Source of the DNA: Symbiodinium natans
Taxonomy: Eukaryota; Sar; Dinophyceae; Suessiales; Symbiodiniaceae
Assembly: GCA_905221605.1 (NCBI GenBank)
Contig: CAJNDS010002193.1
Location: 507,301-571,300 of the forward strand
Direction: 5' to 3'
DNA length: 64,000 bases
The position numbers and the translations under genes are program-made. Of this stretch, positions 39,431-49,646 are shown piece by piece. Below the pieces are notes generated by a model. It did not search any database, was not told the DNA's origin, and saw only the letters and a program-made list of their open reading frames with translations. Numbering within the stretch: position 1 is the stretch's first letter; every line of letters starts with the position of its first letter.

Positions 39431-40582
39431 ATGCAGCGAGATGTCGGGATGCTTCGCGTAACGAGGCTCTCCGGGGAGGAGGTGGCGAGCATAGCCGTCG
39501 GGGAGGTGCGCAACGTGAGGTACTTGAAGCGGCACTTGAGCCGGCTGCCAGGCGTGCCCTCACGCTTCCGGCAGAGGCTCCTTCTCAACGGCCGTGAGCT
39601 GGAGGATGCTGATGAGCTGGACTCCCCCATGGACCTGCAACTGGTGCTGCTGCCCTTCGCCGATGTCTCAGGAAGGAAACTCATCGAAGCTGCCGAACGG
39701 GGCTCCGCAGCCCAGGCGCGAGCTTCTTTTCAACTGTAGTGGGATGGTGACTCTACTTGCAGGTTCACATGAAACGTACCCTAAGCAAGGTTACAAGTAT
39801 AGTTCCCATATTTACAAATAAGTGTATAGGTTACAATACGTTTTACCCTGTCTACTCATGAACCTCCAAGTTGAATGACAAGTCATCTTCAAGCCTTACT
39901 TACAAGCCCTCTTCAGGTGGAGGCCATGCTGCACATTCCCCAAAACCCGGACTTGCGCGATGCATGGGGCAACACAGCTCTGGTGCGGGCGTCTGAGGGA
40001 GGCCATGCGGAAGTTGCCACTCTGCTTTTGGAAGGGTTTGCCTACCCGGACTTGTTTGATGGGCGGGGCTACACAGCTCTGGTGCAGGCGTCCCGGCGAG
40101 GCCATGCGGAAGTTGTCACTGAGCTGCTGGAAGGAGGGGCTGACAAGGACCTGGCAGGAGGCGACTCTATGGGCTTTGCAGCTTTGCATGGGGCATCCGT
40201 CGAAGGCCACGTCGAAGTCGTGCGCTTGCTGCTGGAGGCCGGCGCCGACACGGACTTGGCCAGCGGAAGAGGGCGTACAGCTCTCATGGTGTCAGCGCTC
40301 ATGGGCCATGTTGAAGTCGTGCGCTTGCTCTTAAGGGACAAAGCCGACAAGGACTTGGCGGACAGGTTCGGTGATACAGCTCTGATGATGGCATCTGGGA
40401 ATGGCCACGTCCAAGTAGTTCGCTTGCTGCTGGAGGCCGGCGCCAACAAGGACTTGGTGAACAAGGCAGGTGATACAGCTCTGAAGGTGGCCTCTAGAAA
40501 TAGCCGTGTTGAGATTGTGCGTTTGCTGTCGGAAGCTGATCGCTCGAGTGTGAGCACCCGCAAGCGCCGGAGGCTCTCTTAG
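39431..40582 (+). CDS. UBL-ANK locus G: intact two-exon UBL plus 6 ankyrin repeats
   Basis: Exon 1 39431-39715 (285 nt) and exon 2 39917-40582 (666 nt) join in phase 0 for 316 residues. Start MQRDVGMLRVTRLSGEE; an alternative ATG is at 39449. The UBL core GVPSRFRQRLLLNGRELED and LQLVLLPFADVS is complete. The linker is SAAQ|VEAMLHIPQNPDL. Six repeats follow (WGNTALVRAS, GRGYTALVQAS, MGFAALHGAS, GRGRTALMVSA, RFGDTALMMAS, KAGDTALKVAS). The tail is STRKRRRLS. The intron is GC-AG, only 201 nt. Located between AAAK exon 38621 and AQLR exon 40969. Likely a soluble, possibly nuclear, protein-binding factor; function unknown. Confidence 0.9.
39716..39916 (+). other. Short GC-AG intron of locus G with a family-2 relic
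   Basis: Donor CAG|GCGCGA, acceptor TTCAG|GTGGAG. GGTTACAAGTATAGTTCC and CATGAACCTCCAAG (39857-39870) are remnants of a family-2 element. Confidence 0.7.
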
Positions 40583-40968
40583 CTCAAATCACGCCGGAGT
40601 GCCCTTGCCAACTTGAAGCACGCCATGCCGCAAACAACTCACAAGAAGACGCAATCGCTGCTTCCCCCGCCCTGGCAGATTAATCCTTAACCCTAGATAT
40701 AAACCCTAGACCCTCTAAACCGTATGCCCTAAACCCTAACCCTAAACCCTAAACCCTAAACCCTAAACCCTAAACCCTAAACCCTAAACCCTAACACTCA
40801 ACTGTGCAACGCGGAAGCTTTGAAGCTTGACATAGAGTTCAGGCCAATCTTTTATACGGCTTTCGGGTTTTAGTAGGGTTTAGGGTTTAGGGCTTAGCGT
40901 TTAGGGCTTAGGGTGTAGGGTGTAGGGTTTAGGGTTTAGGGTTAAGGGTTTTGCGCCGCGATTCGGAG
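40583..40968. repeat. 3' flank of locus G with C- then G-array
   Basis: CCCTAAA units at 40732-40795, TTTAGGG/TGTAGGG at 40873-40950, then the next exon. Confidence 0.7.
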
Positions 40969-40995
40969 GCGCAGCTGAGGACAGCGAGGGACGAG
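40969..40995 (+). CDS. Coiled-coil micro-exon (AQLRTARDE)
   Basis: 27 nt, phase 0-0; acceptor CGGAG, donor GAG|GCAGCT. Last micro-exon before the fold-back region; the next is 7.7 kb away. Confidence 0.6.
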
Positions 40996-41434
40996 GCAGC
41001 TTGGGCTGGGCTGTCGAAGGGGGGGTTCAGGGTGTTGGGTGCGGGCGCTGGGTTTTTTTGAGCTTTTTGGGCTCAGGGTTTAGGATGGTTTAGGGTTTAC
41101 CTGGTCCCTCTCTGTGTGTTCCTTTTTTGGCCCCGCCTGTTTTTTTGGGAAAATTGGGCTTTTGGTTGAAACGTCTGATTTTTGGTTGAAACGTCTGATT
41201 TTTTTTGCGCGGGCCTCGAACTTTCCTGGAATCCCGCAACCTTTCTTGTACTTAGCTGGCTTTGAACAACAACAAGAACAAGAACAATGACAAGAACAAG
41301 AACAATAACAATAAGAAACCAAAACAACAAGAACAACAATAATAACAGCACCAAGAAGAAGAACACCACGAAGGACAAAGAAATAACAACAGCAGCAGCA
41401 AGACAAATAGCAAAATTGACGACAACAACAACAA

Positions 41435-41465
<31 letters not shown>

Positions 41466-42099
41466 CCACGAACAAACACAGTAGCAGGAAACAAGGGCGA
41501 CAACACCGAGCACAAACACAAACAACGGTCCTTGTGACAAGAAAAAGAAGAAGACTAACAATGTAAGGGAGGGAGGGAGGGAGAGAAGGAGGGAAGGGAA
41601 GGAGAAGGAGGGAAGGAGAAAGAGGGAAGGAGAAGGAGGGAAGGAGAAGGATGGAAGGAGAAGGAGGGAAGGAGAAGGAGGGAAGGAGAAGGAGGGAAGG
41701 AGAAGGAGGGAAGGAGAAGGAGGGAAGGAGAAGGAGGGAAGGAGAAGGGGGGAAGGAGAAGGAGGGAAGGAGAAGGATGGAAGGAGAAGGAGGGAAGGAG
41801 AAGGAGGGAAGGAGAAGGAGGGAAGGAGAAGAAGGGCAGAAAGAAGGGCAGGAAGAAGGGAAGGAAGAAGGGAAGGAAGAAGGGAAGGAAGAAGGAGGGA
41901 GGGGGGGAAGGAGGGAAGGAGGGAGGAGGGAGGAGGGAAGGAGGGGAGGGGTATGTGTATGTACATGTGCACACATATATACACTATTTGTGCGTCTGTG
42001 TGTCTGTGTGTATATTCTGTATGTTTGTACACCTTTCTACTCGGACAGGTATTATACATACGCATGTGTTTCTATACATATATAACACCTATATAAAGC
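40996..42099. repeat. Low-complexity left border of the fold-back region
   Basis: A duplicated GGTTGAAACGTCTGATTTTT (41164/41182), AAC/AAG then CAG triplets (41265-41465), a 15-16-bp purine minisatellite GGAGAAGGAGGGAA (41566-41950), then GT/AT-rich DNA. The long Leu/Pro/Ser ORFs on the minus strand are translations of these repeats. Confidence 0.8.
41566..41950 (+). repeat. Polypurine minisatellite (GGAGAAGGAGGGAA)
   Basis: About 385 bp almost pure A/G on the + strand, with units of 15-16 bp and mirror symmetry. Such tracts can form triplex DNA. Confidence 0.9.
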
Positions 42100-42429
42100 G
42101 ATAATTATACATATTATATATATATATGCTGACCCCCCAAGATCCGCATCTGAGTGCTTGTAGTCTTGATCGCCGAAATTTCTGTATGCGTCATTCGTTC
42201 ATTCATGTTGGAACTTTGCTCTTGTACAAAAACTGTCACAGTGTAAGCTCCAGTTGACAAGCACGAGGGACACACTGGGGGAAAGAAAGAGACACAAAGG
42301 GACAGAGAGAGAGAGAGAGAGAGAGTGTGTGTGTGTGTGTGTGTGTTTACCACCTTGACATGTGCATGGTCATGTGTTATATACTACTAGAATATTATAA
42401 CGAACTTCAATATAGAACGTATCGCTATA

Positions 42430-43060
42430 TGATATAATTCAGATTTTGCTTATCGGGGGATGGTTGCTTGAGATATCTCAGCTAAGGCAGAGATTTTTTG
42501 ATGGCTTAAGACATGTTAGCTAAGGTATAGTGTTTAGTATAGAGTTCAGGTTGTGCTTATTGGCGGATGATAGCTTCAGATATCTATCTTAGCTCAGGCT
42601 TAGTATAGAGAGTTCAGGTTTTGCTTATTGGGGGATGATTGTTTGGCATATCTTGGCTCAGGTTTAGTATAGAGTTCAGGTTTTGCTTGTTGGGGGGATG
42701 ATTGCTTGACATATCTTGGCTCAGGTTTAGTATAGAGTTCAGGTTTTGCTTATCGGGGGGATGATTGCTTGACATAACTTTGCTCAGGCTTAGTATAGAG
42801 TTCAGGTTTTGCTTATTGGGGGATGCCTGCTTCAGATATCTTAGCTCAGGTTTAGTATAAAGTTCAGATTTTGCTTCTTGGGGGATGATTGCTTCACATA
42901 TCTTAGCTAAGGTTTAGTATAGAGTTCAGGTTTTGCTTATTGGGGGATGATTGCTTGGCATGTCTTAGCGTCTTAGCTCAGGTTTAGTATAGAGTTCAGG
43001 TTTTGCTTGTTGGGGGATGATTGCCTCACATATCTTAGCTCAGGTGTATTTTTTAGGATT
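42430..43060 (+). repeat. 62-bp tandem repeat, left arm
   Basis: About ten units, each with TTTAGTATAGAGTTCAGG, TTTTGCTTATTGGGGGATGA and TTGCTT...TATCTTAGCTCA. No coding potential seen. Confidence 0.9.
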
Positions 43061-43094
43061 GATGTCACGGTTTGCTTACTGATTGCTTAAAATA

Positions 43095-43555
43095 TGCAGC
43101 GAAACGTTGCAAAACCTCGAGGAGGTACCAAAAAACCAAAGTTCAAGCGCCAAAGTGCTGCAAAACCTCGAGGAGGTACCAAAAAACTATCTCAGACATA
43201 CAGCCCCAGATCCCCGGATAGTCTCAAATATTTAGTTCTTTTGGTAGCTCCTCGAGGTTTTGCAGCAAAACCTTGCAAACCCTCGAGGAGGTACCAAAAA
43301 GCCAATGTTCAACCACCAAAACGCTGCAAACGTCGAGGAGCTACCAAAAAACAAAAACAACCAAGAATTCTGAGACCTACAGCCGCGGATCCCCCGATAG
43401 TCTAAACACTTTGATGTTTTTTGGGTTTTTTGGAACCTCCGCGAGGTTTTTGCATCATTTTGATCCTTGAGCTTTGGCTTTTATTGGTACCTCCTCGAGG
43501 TTTGCAGCAAAACCTTGCAAAACCTTGCAAAACCTCGAGGAGGTACCAAAAAATC
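43095..43555. repeat. GCAAAACCTCGAGGAGGTACC repeat cluster, left arm (motif given in part)
   Basis: Units of 25-55 bp contain AAAACCTCGAGGAGGTACCA in both orientations. CCTCGAGG is itself palindromic, so local hairpins are possible. Confidence 0.85.
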
Positions 43556-43937
43556 AGCAAATAATGTCCTGGTGACTTGTTTTATGGTTTTTTTTTGGGA
43601 GCCTACCGCGCTGAATATTTTTTAGCATGTAAGATATAAAAGCCTGTGTTTTTCGATGTTTACATGGTCGTGTTACGAAAACACTGGCAGGTGTGGCAAA
43701 CACACATATGAAATCGAGAAGATGGAGGTCCAGAATCCGGACCTCGAGAAACAGAACGAACAAGCAACCACAATATCATAGAGCCATATCTAAACTTGTT
43801 TGCAAAGCGCGTTTTTATCGGTATTTACAGCACGGTTGGCTCGGAGTATTTCTCATGGGTCGTTTAAAGGTGGTTGTGATACTGGTCGGCCCCTCCAAGT
43901 GTGGATCTGGGGGGCGGGGGGGGGGGGCGACCATATA

Positions 43938-44940
43938 AATATAAAACTATAAATGTCAATAAATAAATTAATAGAGACAAAATATATATATGTATGTATA
44001 TTCTATTATAAAATTTTCATTGCACATAAATAAATAAATAAATAAATAAATATATATATATATATACACACTTCAACGTTATGTTTCTGTGTGGTAAAGA
44101 AGCACCCAGCGACCTTTTATACCGAGCCGTCTCGTCTCCCCGATGCTTTCAGTCTTTGGGACACATGGGAGATGGGAACCGACATGTGGAGTGACGCCCA
44201 TATGCCTGAGTTAGTTGTGTACCTTTTTGGATCCCACGAGGGTATGTTTTCCACCGGGGTGGAGGGAGCTTATGCCACGTCATTTGTGAGCTGACACGTC
44301 CCAATCTGCTTCCTGCATAGCTGCAGTACAGTTAAGCAAGATCAGCAGCGTAATTCGTGTGCCCTGTCAAGCACCCCTTTGTCTTGGACACCGTGTTCTG
44401 GCACGGCTGAAGGGCGGATCTGCTTGCTTTCGGCAAAGTATCGGGTGTGTATGCATCTTCTATTCTGCAGCCGGTATGGTTTGTTGGTCTGGCTCCTGGC
44501 TCGGTTCCTCTTCTTTAGTACAGGCCAGGTTTTCCAAGCGATTTTGCACCTTTTTTTGCGTTTTTTTTGTGGTCTGGGCTCCACAACGCCCGAAAATAGA
44601 ACGCCGCGCCCAAAAATAGTACGCCAACGTCTGGTTTTGGGACGCCAACGGCTAAAAAAAATAGGCCCCCGAAAAACGCCCAAAAAAAAACGCCGCACTT
44701 TTCAGCGCCAAAACCGCGCCAACGCCGCACTTTTCCACGCCAAAGTGGTGCTGTCCAGTGGTGCGTTTTTAGGTCCCCAGGCTTTCAGGATTTTTAATGT
44801 TTCAAAGATTTTGGTCCTGGTTGGTTGGTTGTGTGTAGGCCACGTAGAGCTTTTCAAAGGGTGCACACGCACACGAACACGCACACGCACACGCACACAC
44901 GCGCACGCGCTTGCGCACGCGCACACACGCACGCAAACGA

Positions 44941-44974
<34 letters not shown>

Positions 44975-45207
44975 ACGTGCACACGTGCACACGCACACGA
45001 CCCAACACACACACACACAGACACAGACAAATAGGTTCATCAATATAACAAGTATACATAAATAAATTAAATATAATATAATTAAAAATAATAATGAATA
45101 TATAATATGCTTATATACATATAATCGACGCATGCACATATGCACGCACACAGAGACACGCACGCGCACACACACACATATTTAGAAGAAATATGTACAT
45201 ATATATA
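43938..45207. other. Spacer of the large inverted repeat
   Basis: AT-rich DNA and (AAAT)n at 43940-44065; a unique segment 44090-44560; an ACGCC-rich block with AACGCCGCACTTTTC repeats (44590-44750); an AC-rich microsatellite (44865-45030); AT-rich DNA to 45120. ORFs of 67 codons (44091-44294) and about 118-228 codons in overlapping frames have no recognisable motif. Confidence 0.6.
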
Positions 45208-47336
45208 TATATGGTCGCTCCGCCCCCCCCCCCCCCCCAGATCCACACTTGGAGGGGCCGACCAGTATCACAACTACTTTTCGACGACCCATGAGAAATA
45301 CTCCAAGCCAACCGCTGTAAATACCGACAAAAACGCGTTTTGCAAACAAGTTATGGCTCTATGATGTTGTGGTTGCTTGTTCGTTCTGTTTCTCGAGGTC
45401 CGGATTCTGGACCTCCGTCTTCTCGATTTCATATGTGTGTTTGCCACACCTGCCAGTGTTTTCGTAACACGACCATGTAAAAACATCGACAAACGCAAGT
45501 TTTGATATCTTACATGCTCAAAATATTCAGCGCTGTAGGCTCCCCAAAACAAAATCCCATAAAACAAGTCACCAGGATATTATTTGCTGATTTTTTGGTA
45601 CCTCCTCGAGGTTTTGCAAGGTTTTGCTGCAAAACCTCGACGAGGTACAAAAAAAACAAAGCTCAAGGATCAAAATGATGCAAAACCTCGAGGAGGTACG
45701 AAAAAAAGTGAGACTATCGGGTGATCCGGGGCTGTAGGTCTCATAGTTTTTGTTTTTTTGGAACCCCTCGAGGTTTTGCGGCATCTTGGTGCTTGAATTT
45801 TGGTTTTCTTGGTACCTCCTCGAGGATTTGCAAGGTTTTACTGCGAAACCTCGAGGACGTACCAACAAAAAACAAAGCTCAAGGATCAAAATGACGCAAA
45901 ACCTCAAGGAGGTATCAAAAGCCCAAAAAAACAAAAATATGAGACTCTGCAGGGATCCGGGGCTGTAGGTCTCAAAATGTTTTTTGTGTTTCTTTTGGGT
46001 ACCTCCTCGGCTTTGCAGCATGTTGGTGCTTGAACTTTGGTTGTTTTGGTACCTCCTCGAGGTTTTGCAAGGTTTTGCTGCAAAACCTCGAGGAGGTACA
46101 AAGATTTTGAGACTATCGGTGATCCGGGGCTGTAGGTCTCAGATATTTTTGTTTTATTGGTACCTCCTCGAGGTTTTGCAGCATTTTGGTGCTTGAACTT
46201 TGGTTTATTGGTACCTCCTCGAGGTTTTGCAACGTTTTGCTGCCTCTGTTAAGCAACCAATAAGCAAACCACGACATCAATCCTAAAAAACACACCTGAG
46301 CTAAGATATCTGAAGCAATCATCCACCAATAAACAAAACCTGAACTCTATACTATACCTGAGCAAGATATCTGAAGCAATCCCCAATAAGCAAAACTTGA
46401 ACTCAATACTATACTAAACCTGAGCTAAGATATCTGAAGCAATCATCCCCCAATAAGCAAAACCTGAACTCTATATTAAACCTGAGCTAAGATATCTGAA
46501 GCAATCATCCCCCCAAAACCTGAACTCTATACTAAACCTGAGCTAAGATATGGGAAGCAATCATCCCCCCAAGAAGCAAAACCTGAACTCTATACGAAAA
46601 TCCTGAGCTAAGATATGGGAAGCAATCATCCCCCCCAATAAGCAAAACCTGAACTCTATACTGAACCTGGGCTAAGATATCTAAAGCAGTCATCCCCTAG
46701 TAAGCAAAACCTGAACTCTATACTAAACCTGAGGTACTAAGATATCTGAAGCAATCATCCTGCAATAAGCAATACCTGAACTCTATACTCCACCTGAGCC
46801 AAGATATGTCAAGCAATCATACCCCAATAAGCAAAACCTGAACTCCATACTAAGCCTGAGCTAAGATATCTGAAGCAATCATCCCCCAATGCGCAAAACC
46901 TGAACTCTATACTAAACACTATATACCTTAGCTAACGTGTCTTAAGCCATCCAAAAAACTATGCCTTAGCTAAGATATCTCAAGCCATTCTTGCCTGAAT
47001 TATTTCATATATCGATTTAGTTTCTTTCTATATTGAAGTTCGTGATAATATTCTAGTCGTATTTAATACATGACCATATATATATATAGATAGATAGATG
47101 GTACATACTCTCTCTCTCTCTCTCTCTCTGTCTGTCCCTTTGTCTCTCTCTCCCTGAGTGTGTCCCTCGCGCTTGTCAACTGGAGTTTGCACTGTCAAGG
47201 TTTTCGTACAAGAGCAAAGTTCCAACATGAATGAACTAATGACGCATACAGAAATTTCGGCGATCAAGACTACAAGCACTCAGATGCGGATCTTGGGGGG
47301 GGGGGGGTCAGCATATATAGATAGATATTCATAATT
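45208..47336. repeat. Right arm of the large inverted repeat
   Basis: Inverse order of the left arm: C-run and GATCCACACTTGGAGGGGCC (45240), 350-bp block, CCTCGAGG cluster (45595-46245), about ten 62-bp units (46255-46920), CT microsatellite (47107-47130), block with GAAATTTCGGCGATCAAGAC (47251), end TCTTGGGGGG...GTCAGC. The arm is about 290 bp longer than the left one through extra CCTCGAGG units. Confidence 0.9.
46255..46920 (-). repeat. 62-bp tandem repeat, right arm
   Basis: Units with AAAACCTGAACTCTATACTA and AAGATATCTGAAGCAATCAT, the exact inverse of the left-arm unit. Confidence 0.9.
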
Positions 47337-48665
47337 ACACGCAAGCGTGTGTCGAGATACCTTGTCTATATATATATATATACATACGTATACACACGTG
47401 TCGGGATATAAGATCTTGTTATGTGTGGGCAGACACGCAAATGGGAGAGAAGCAAAAAGGAGGGAGAGAGATAGAGAGAGAGAGAGAGCGAGAGCATGAT
47501 TGGCATGGAGCTTATACACGCACATTTCTTCTTTGTTTGTAATTCGTGCTAACACACACACAGACATATATATATATATATACACCATATAGATATAGGT
47601 ATTTACATATGTAGACATGTATAATGTGTGTGAGAGTTCGAATATAAATCAAAACTCCATCTCGGCAGTCTGTATATATGTATATTTGTAGGTATGTTTA
47701 TGCACACACACATATATATAGATATATACACACTGTATAGAATCAGTATATACATATATGTGTGTACAAACATTTGTGCATACATGTATATATATATATA
47801 TATATTTGTATTTAAAGCCTATATAATATCAACCCTATCTACCCTATCTACCCTAAAAACCCTAAACCGTTTTAGCAACCTTGCTTCACGAAGGCCCAGC
47901 AGTTGTTGTAACGGAATCGGATTTCAGGATTGAGGAGGGGTTGTATACGGCAGTATATATGTACGCTTTGCGGAGTTCGGCTTTGGATCAGTTTTTCGTT
48001 TTGGGTTCAATTCTTAAGGGGTCTACGGTCCAGCACTCAGTTTCAGGGGTGTAAAGAGGGGCTTTTCTTCTTACATAGGTTGCTTTGTTGAACACACACC
48101 CTTAGCTTTTGATTTTTTTAGGTGCCCCGTCCTATATTTTTCGAACGTCCGAAATTTGGACGTAGAGGCGGGGACCAGGTAGGATGGGTTTAGTATGGTT
48201 TAGGATGGTTAAAGGCTTTTTGGGTTCAGGGTTTAGGATGGTTTAGGGTTTAGGATGGGGTTTAGTATGGTTTAGGATGGTTAAAGGCTTTGTGGGTTCA
48301 GGGTTTAGGATGGTAATTAGGGTTCAGGATGCTAGGGTTTTAGGCTGCTCGGCTGCTAGGCTTCTAGGTACTGTGGCTTGGCAGTCTGCGGGCCTGTGGT
48401 CTCTGCTACGCAGCAGAGTTGATTATGCCCTGCATGCGCTCAGAGGTCCCGGAACCCGCAACCCGACGCGCTGTATTAGGTCATGCCGGCGCGCACTCAG
48501 CGGGCCCAACAGTAGGGTTTTGCTGTGCAGGGGTTGAGTTGTTTGGTTCGAGGGATCCTAAAAGCCCTGAACCCTGAACCCTAAACCCTAAACCCTAAAC
48601 CGTACACCCTAAACCCTAAACCCTAAACCCTAAACCCTAAACCCTACCATAAGCACGATTTGCAG
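47337..48665. other. Right border of the fold-back region and return of telomeric repeats
   Basis: AT/GT/GA microsatellites to 47820, unique DNA to 48180, a 65-75-bp tandem duplication (GGTTTAGTATGGTTTAGGATGG...GGGTTCAGGGTTTAGGATGG, 48186-48320), then CCCTAAA units (48572-48650). GGGACCAGGTA at 48173-48183 is the inverse of TACCTGGTCCC at 41098-41108. Confidence 0.65.
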
Positions 48666-48713
48666 GCGACGGCGAAAGAGCAAGAGCTTTCCGCGTCGCT
48701 GGAGTCTGCCAAG
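48666..48713 (+). CDS. Coiled-coil micro-exon (ATAKEQELSASLESAK)
   Basis: 48 nt, phase 0-0; acceptor TGCAG, donor AAG|GCAGGA. Confidence 0.7.
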
Positions 48714-49598
48714 GCAGGAACCTTGTCAAGCTAAGTCCTTGCATACGTTGGGGTTTAGGGTTTGGGGTTTGGGGTTTAGGGTTTAAGGTTTAAGGTTTAG
48801 GGCTTGGGGCTTAGGGCTTAGGGCTCAGTCCTTCGGGCTTAGGTCTGGGGATGGTTTAGGGTTTAGGGCCGAAATTCTCACAGGTCCGCCATAGGCTATA
48901 GGTTTACCCTACACCCTATAAGTTCTACCCTTCACAATTGAATGAAACCCTAAAGTCTAAACCCTAAACTCAACCGTGGAATCCGAAAACCTGGAGCCAG
49001 CCTTGTACAGTATGTCAGTGCGAGATGAGCACCTGACCTGTGTGTAGTTCTCCAAATTGTGGCCGTTTTGTGGGTGTTCGGGGTTTAGGGTTTAGGCTTG
49101 CTGGGGCAACCCGAAACCCTAAGTGCAAAGCCGCATCTGACAACAGGAACCCCAAAAGGGATTGTGTTTTTGGAGGTGAAGGTTTCAGGACTACAGGGTG
49201 TAGTTTGGAGGTTAAGGTTTCAGGATTATTGTGTCGTTATTTGACTGAGCATGTGCACTCTGGCTATGTCTTCATATGTACGTAGGGGCTTTTAGGAGAT
49301 GAATTTGGTAATCATTTGGGCTCTTGCAGTAGCCGAAAGCAACCTTTTCCGGTCTAGGGTTCGGAACGGTTGAAGGTGAAACGGTTTGGGGCGACATCCT
49401 AAGTCCCAAAGCCCAAACCCTAAACCCTAAACCCTAAACCTTAAAGCCACCACCTGAGCCCCGAAGCCATCCGAAGCCTGTTGCCACAGCCTTAGTATGC
49501 TTCAGAGTCTGTTCCTTCATGAAGGGGTATTGGGCCCTAAACCCTAAACCCTAAACCCTAAACCCTAAGCCCTAAACCCTAAACCCTAAACCCTAAAG
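48714..49598. repeat. Intron with TTTAGGG/TTTGGGG and CCCTAAA arrays
   Basis: G-rich variants 48740-48870, a GGTTTCAGGA(C/T)TA direct repeat (49180/49213), CCCTAAA 49410-49440 and 49525-49597 touching the next exon. Confidence 0.65.
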
Positions 49599-49646
49599 GC
49601 CAAGTCTCTGGACTTGGAGACGCAGCTGAGGGCATCGAAGGATGAG
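49599..49646 (+). CDS. Coiled-coil micro-exon (AKSLDLETQLRASKDE)
   Basis: 48 nt, phase 0-0; acceptor CTAAAG formed at the end of a CCCTAAA array, donor GAG|GCTTGG. Confidence 0.7.

Larger units (their letters stand above)
42100..43937. repeat. Left arm of a large inverted repeat
   Basis: In order: GCTGACCCCCCAAGATCCGC (42128), a unique 220-bp block, GA/GT microsatellites, about ten 62-bp units, CCTCGAGG-containing units, a 350-bp unique block with GGACCTCGAGAAACAGAACG, and GGCCCCTCCAAGTGTGGATC with a G-run. Every block recurs inverted in 45208-47336. Confidence 0.9.

Noticed and set aside
4976-40563. Minus-strand ORFs opposite the UBL-ANK genes (for example 6436-7038, 22749-23342, 40069-40563)
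   Set aside because: They are antisense shadows of ankyrin codons with biased composition and no independent motif.
41080-42065. Long minus-strand ORFs (298 and 322 codons) rich in Leu/Pro/Ser
   Set aside because: They translate the purine minisatellite and the AAC/CAG triplets; composition is repeat-driven and continues in all frames.
44091-45065. Transposase or other gene in the spacer of the large inverted repeat
   Set aside because: ORFs overlap in several frames, include AC-microsatellite translation, and show no catalytic motif I can recognise.
42430-46920. CRISPR-like array (62-bp units)
   Set aside because: Units are contiguous without unique spacers, mirrored in an inverted repeat, and the context is eukaryotic.
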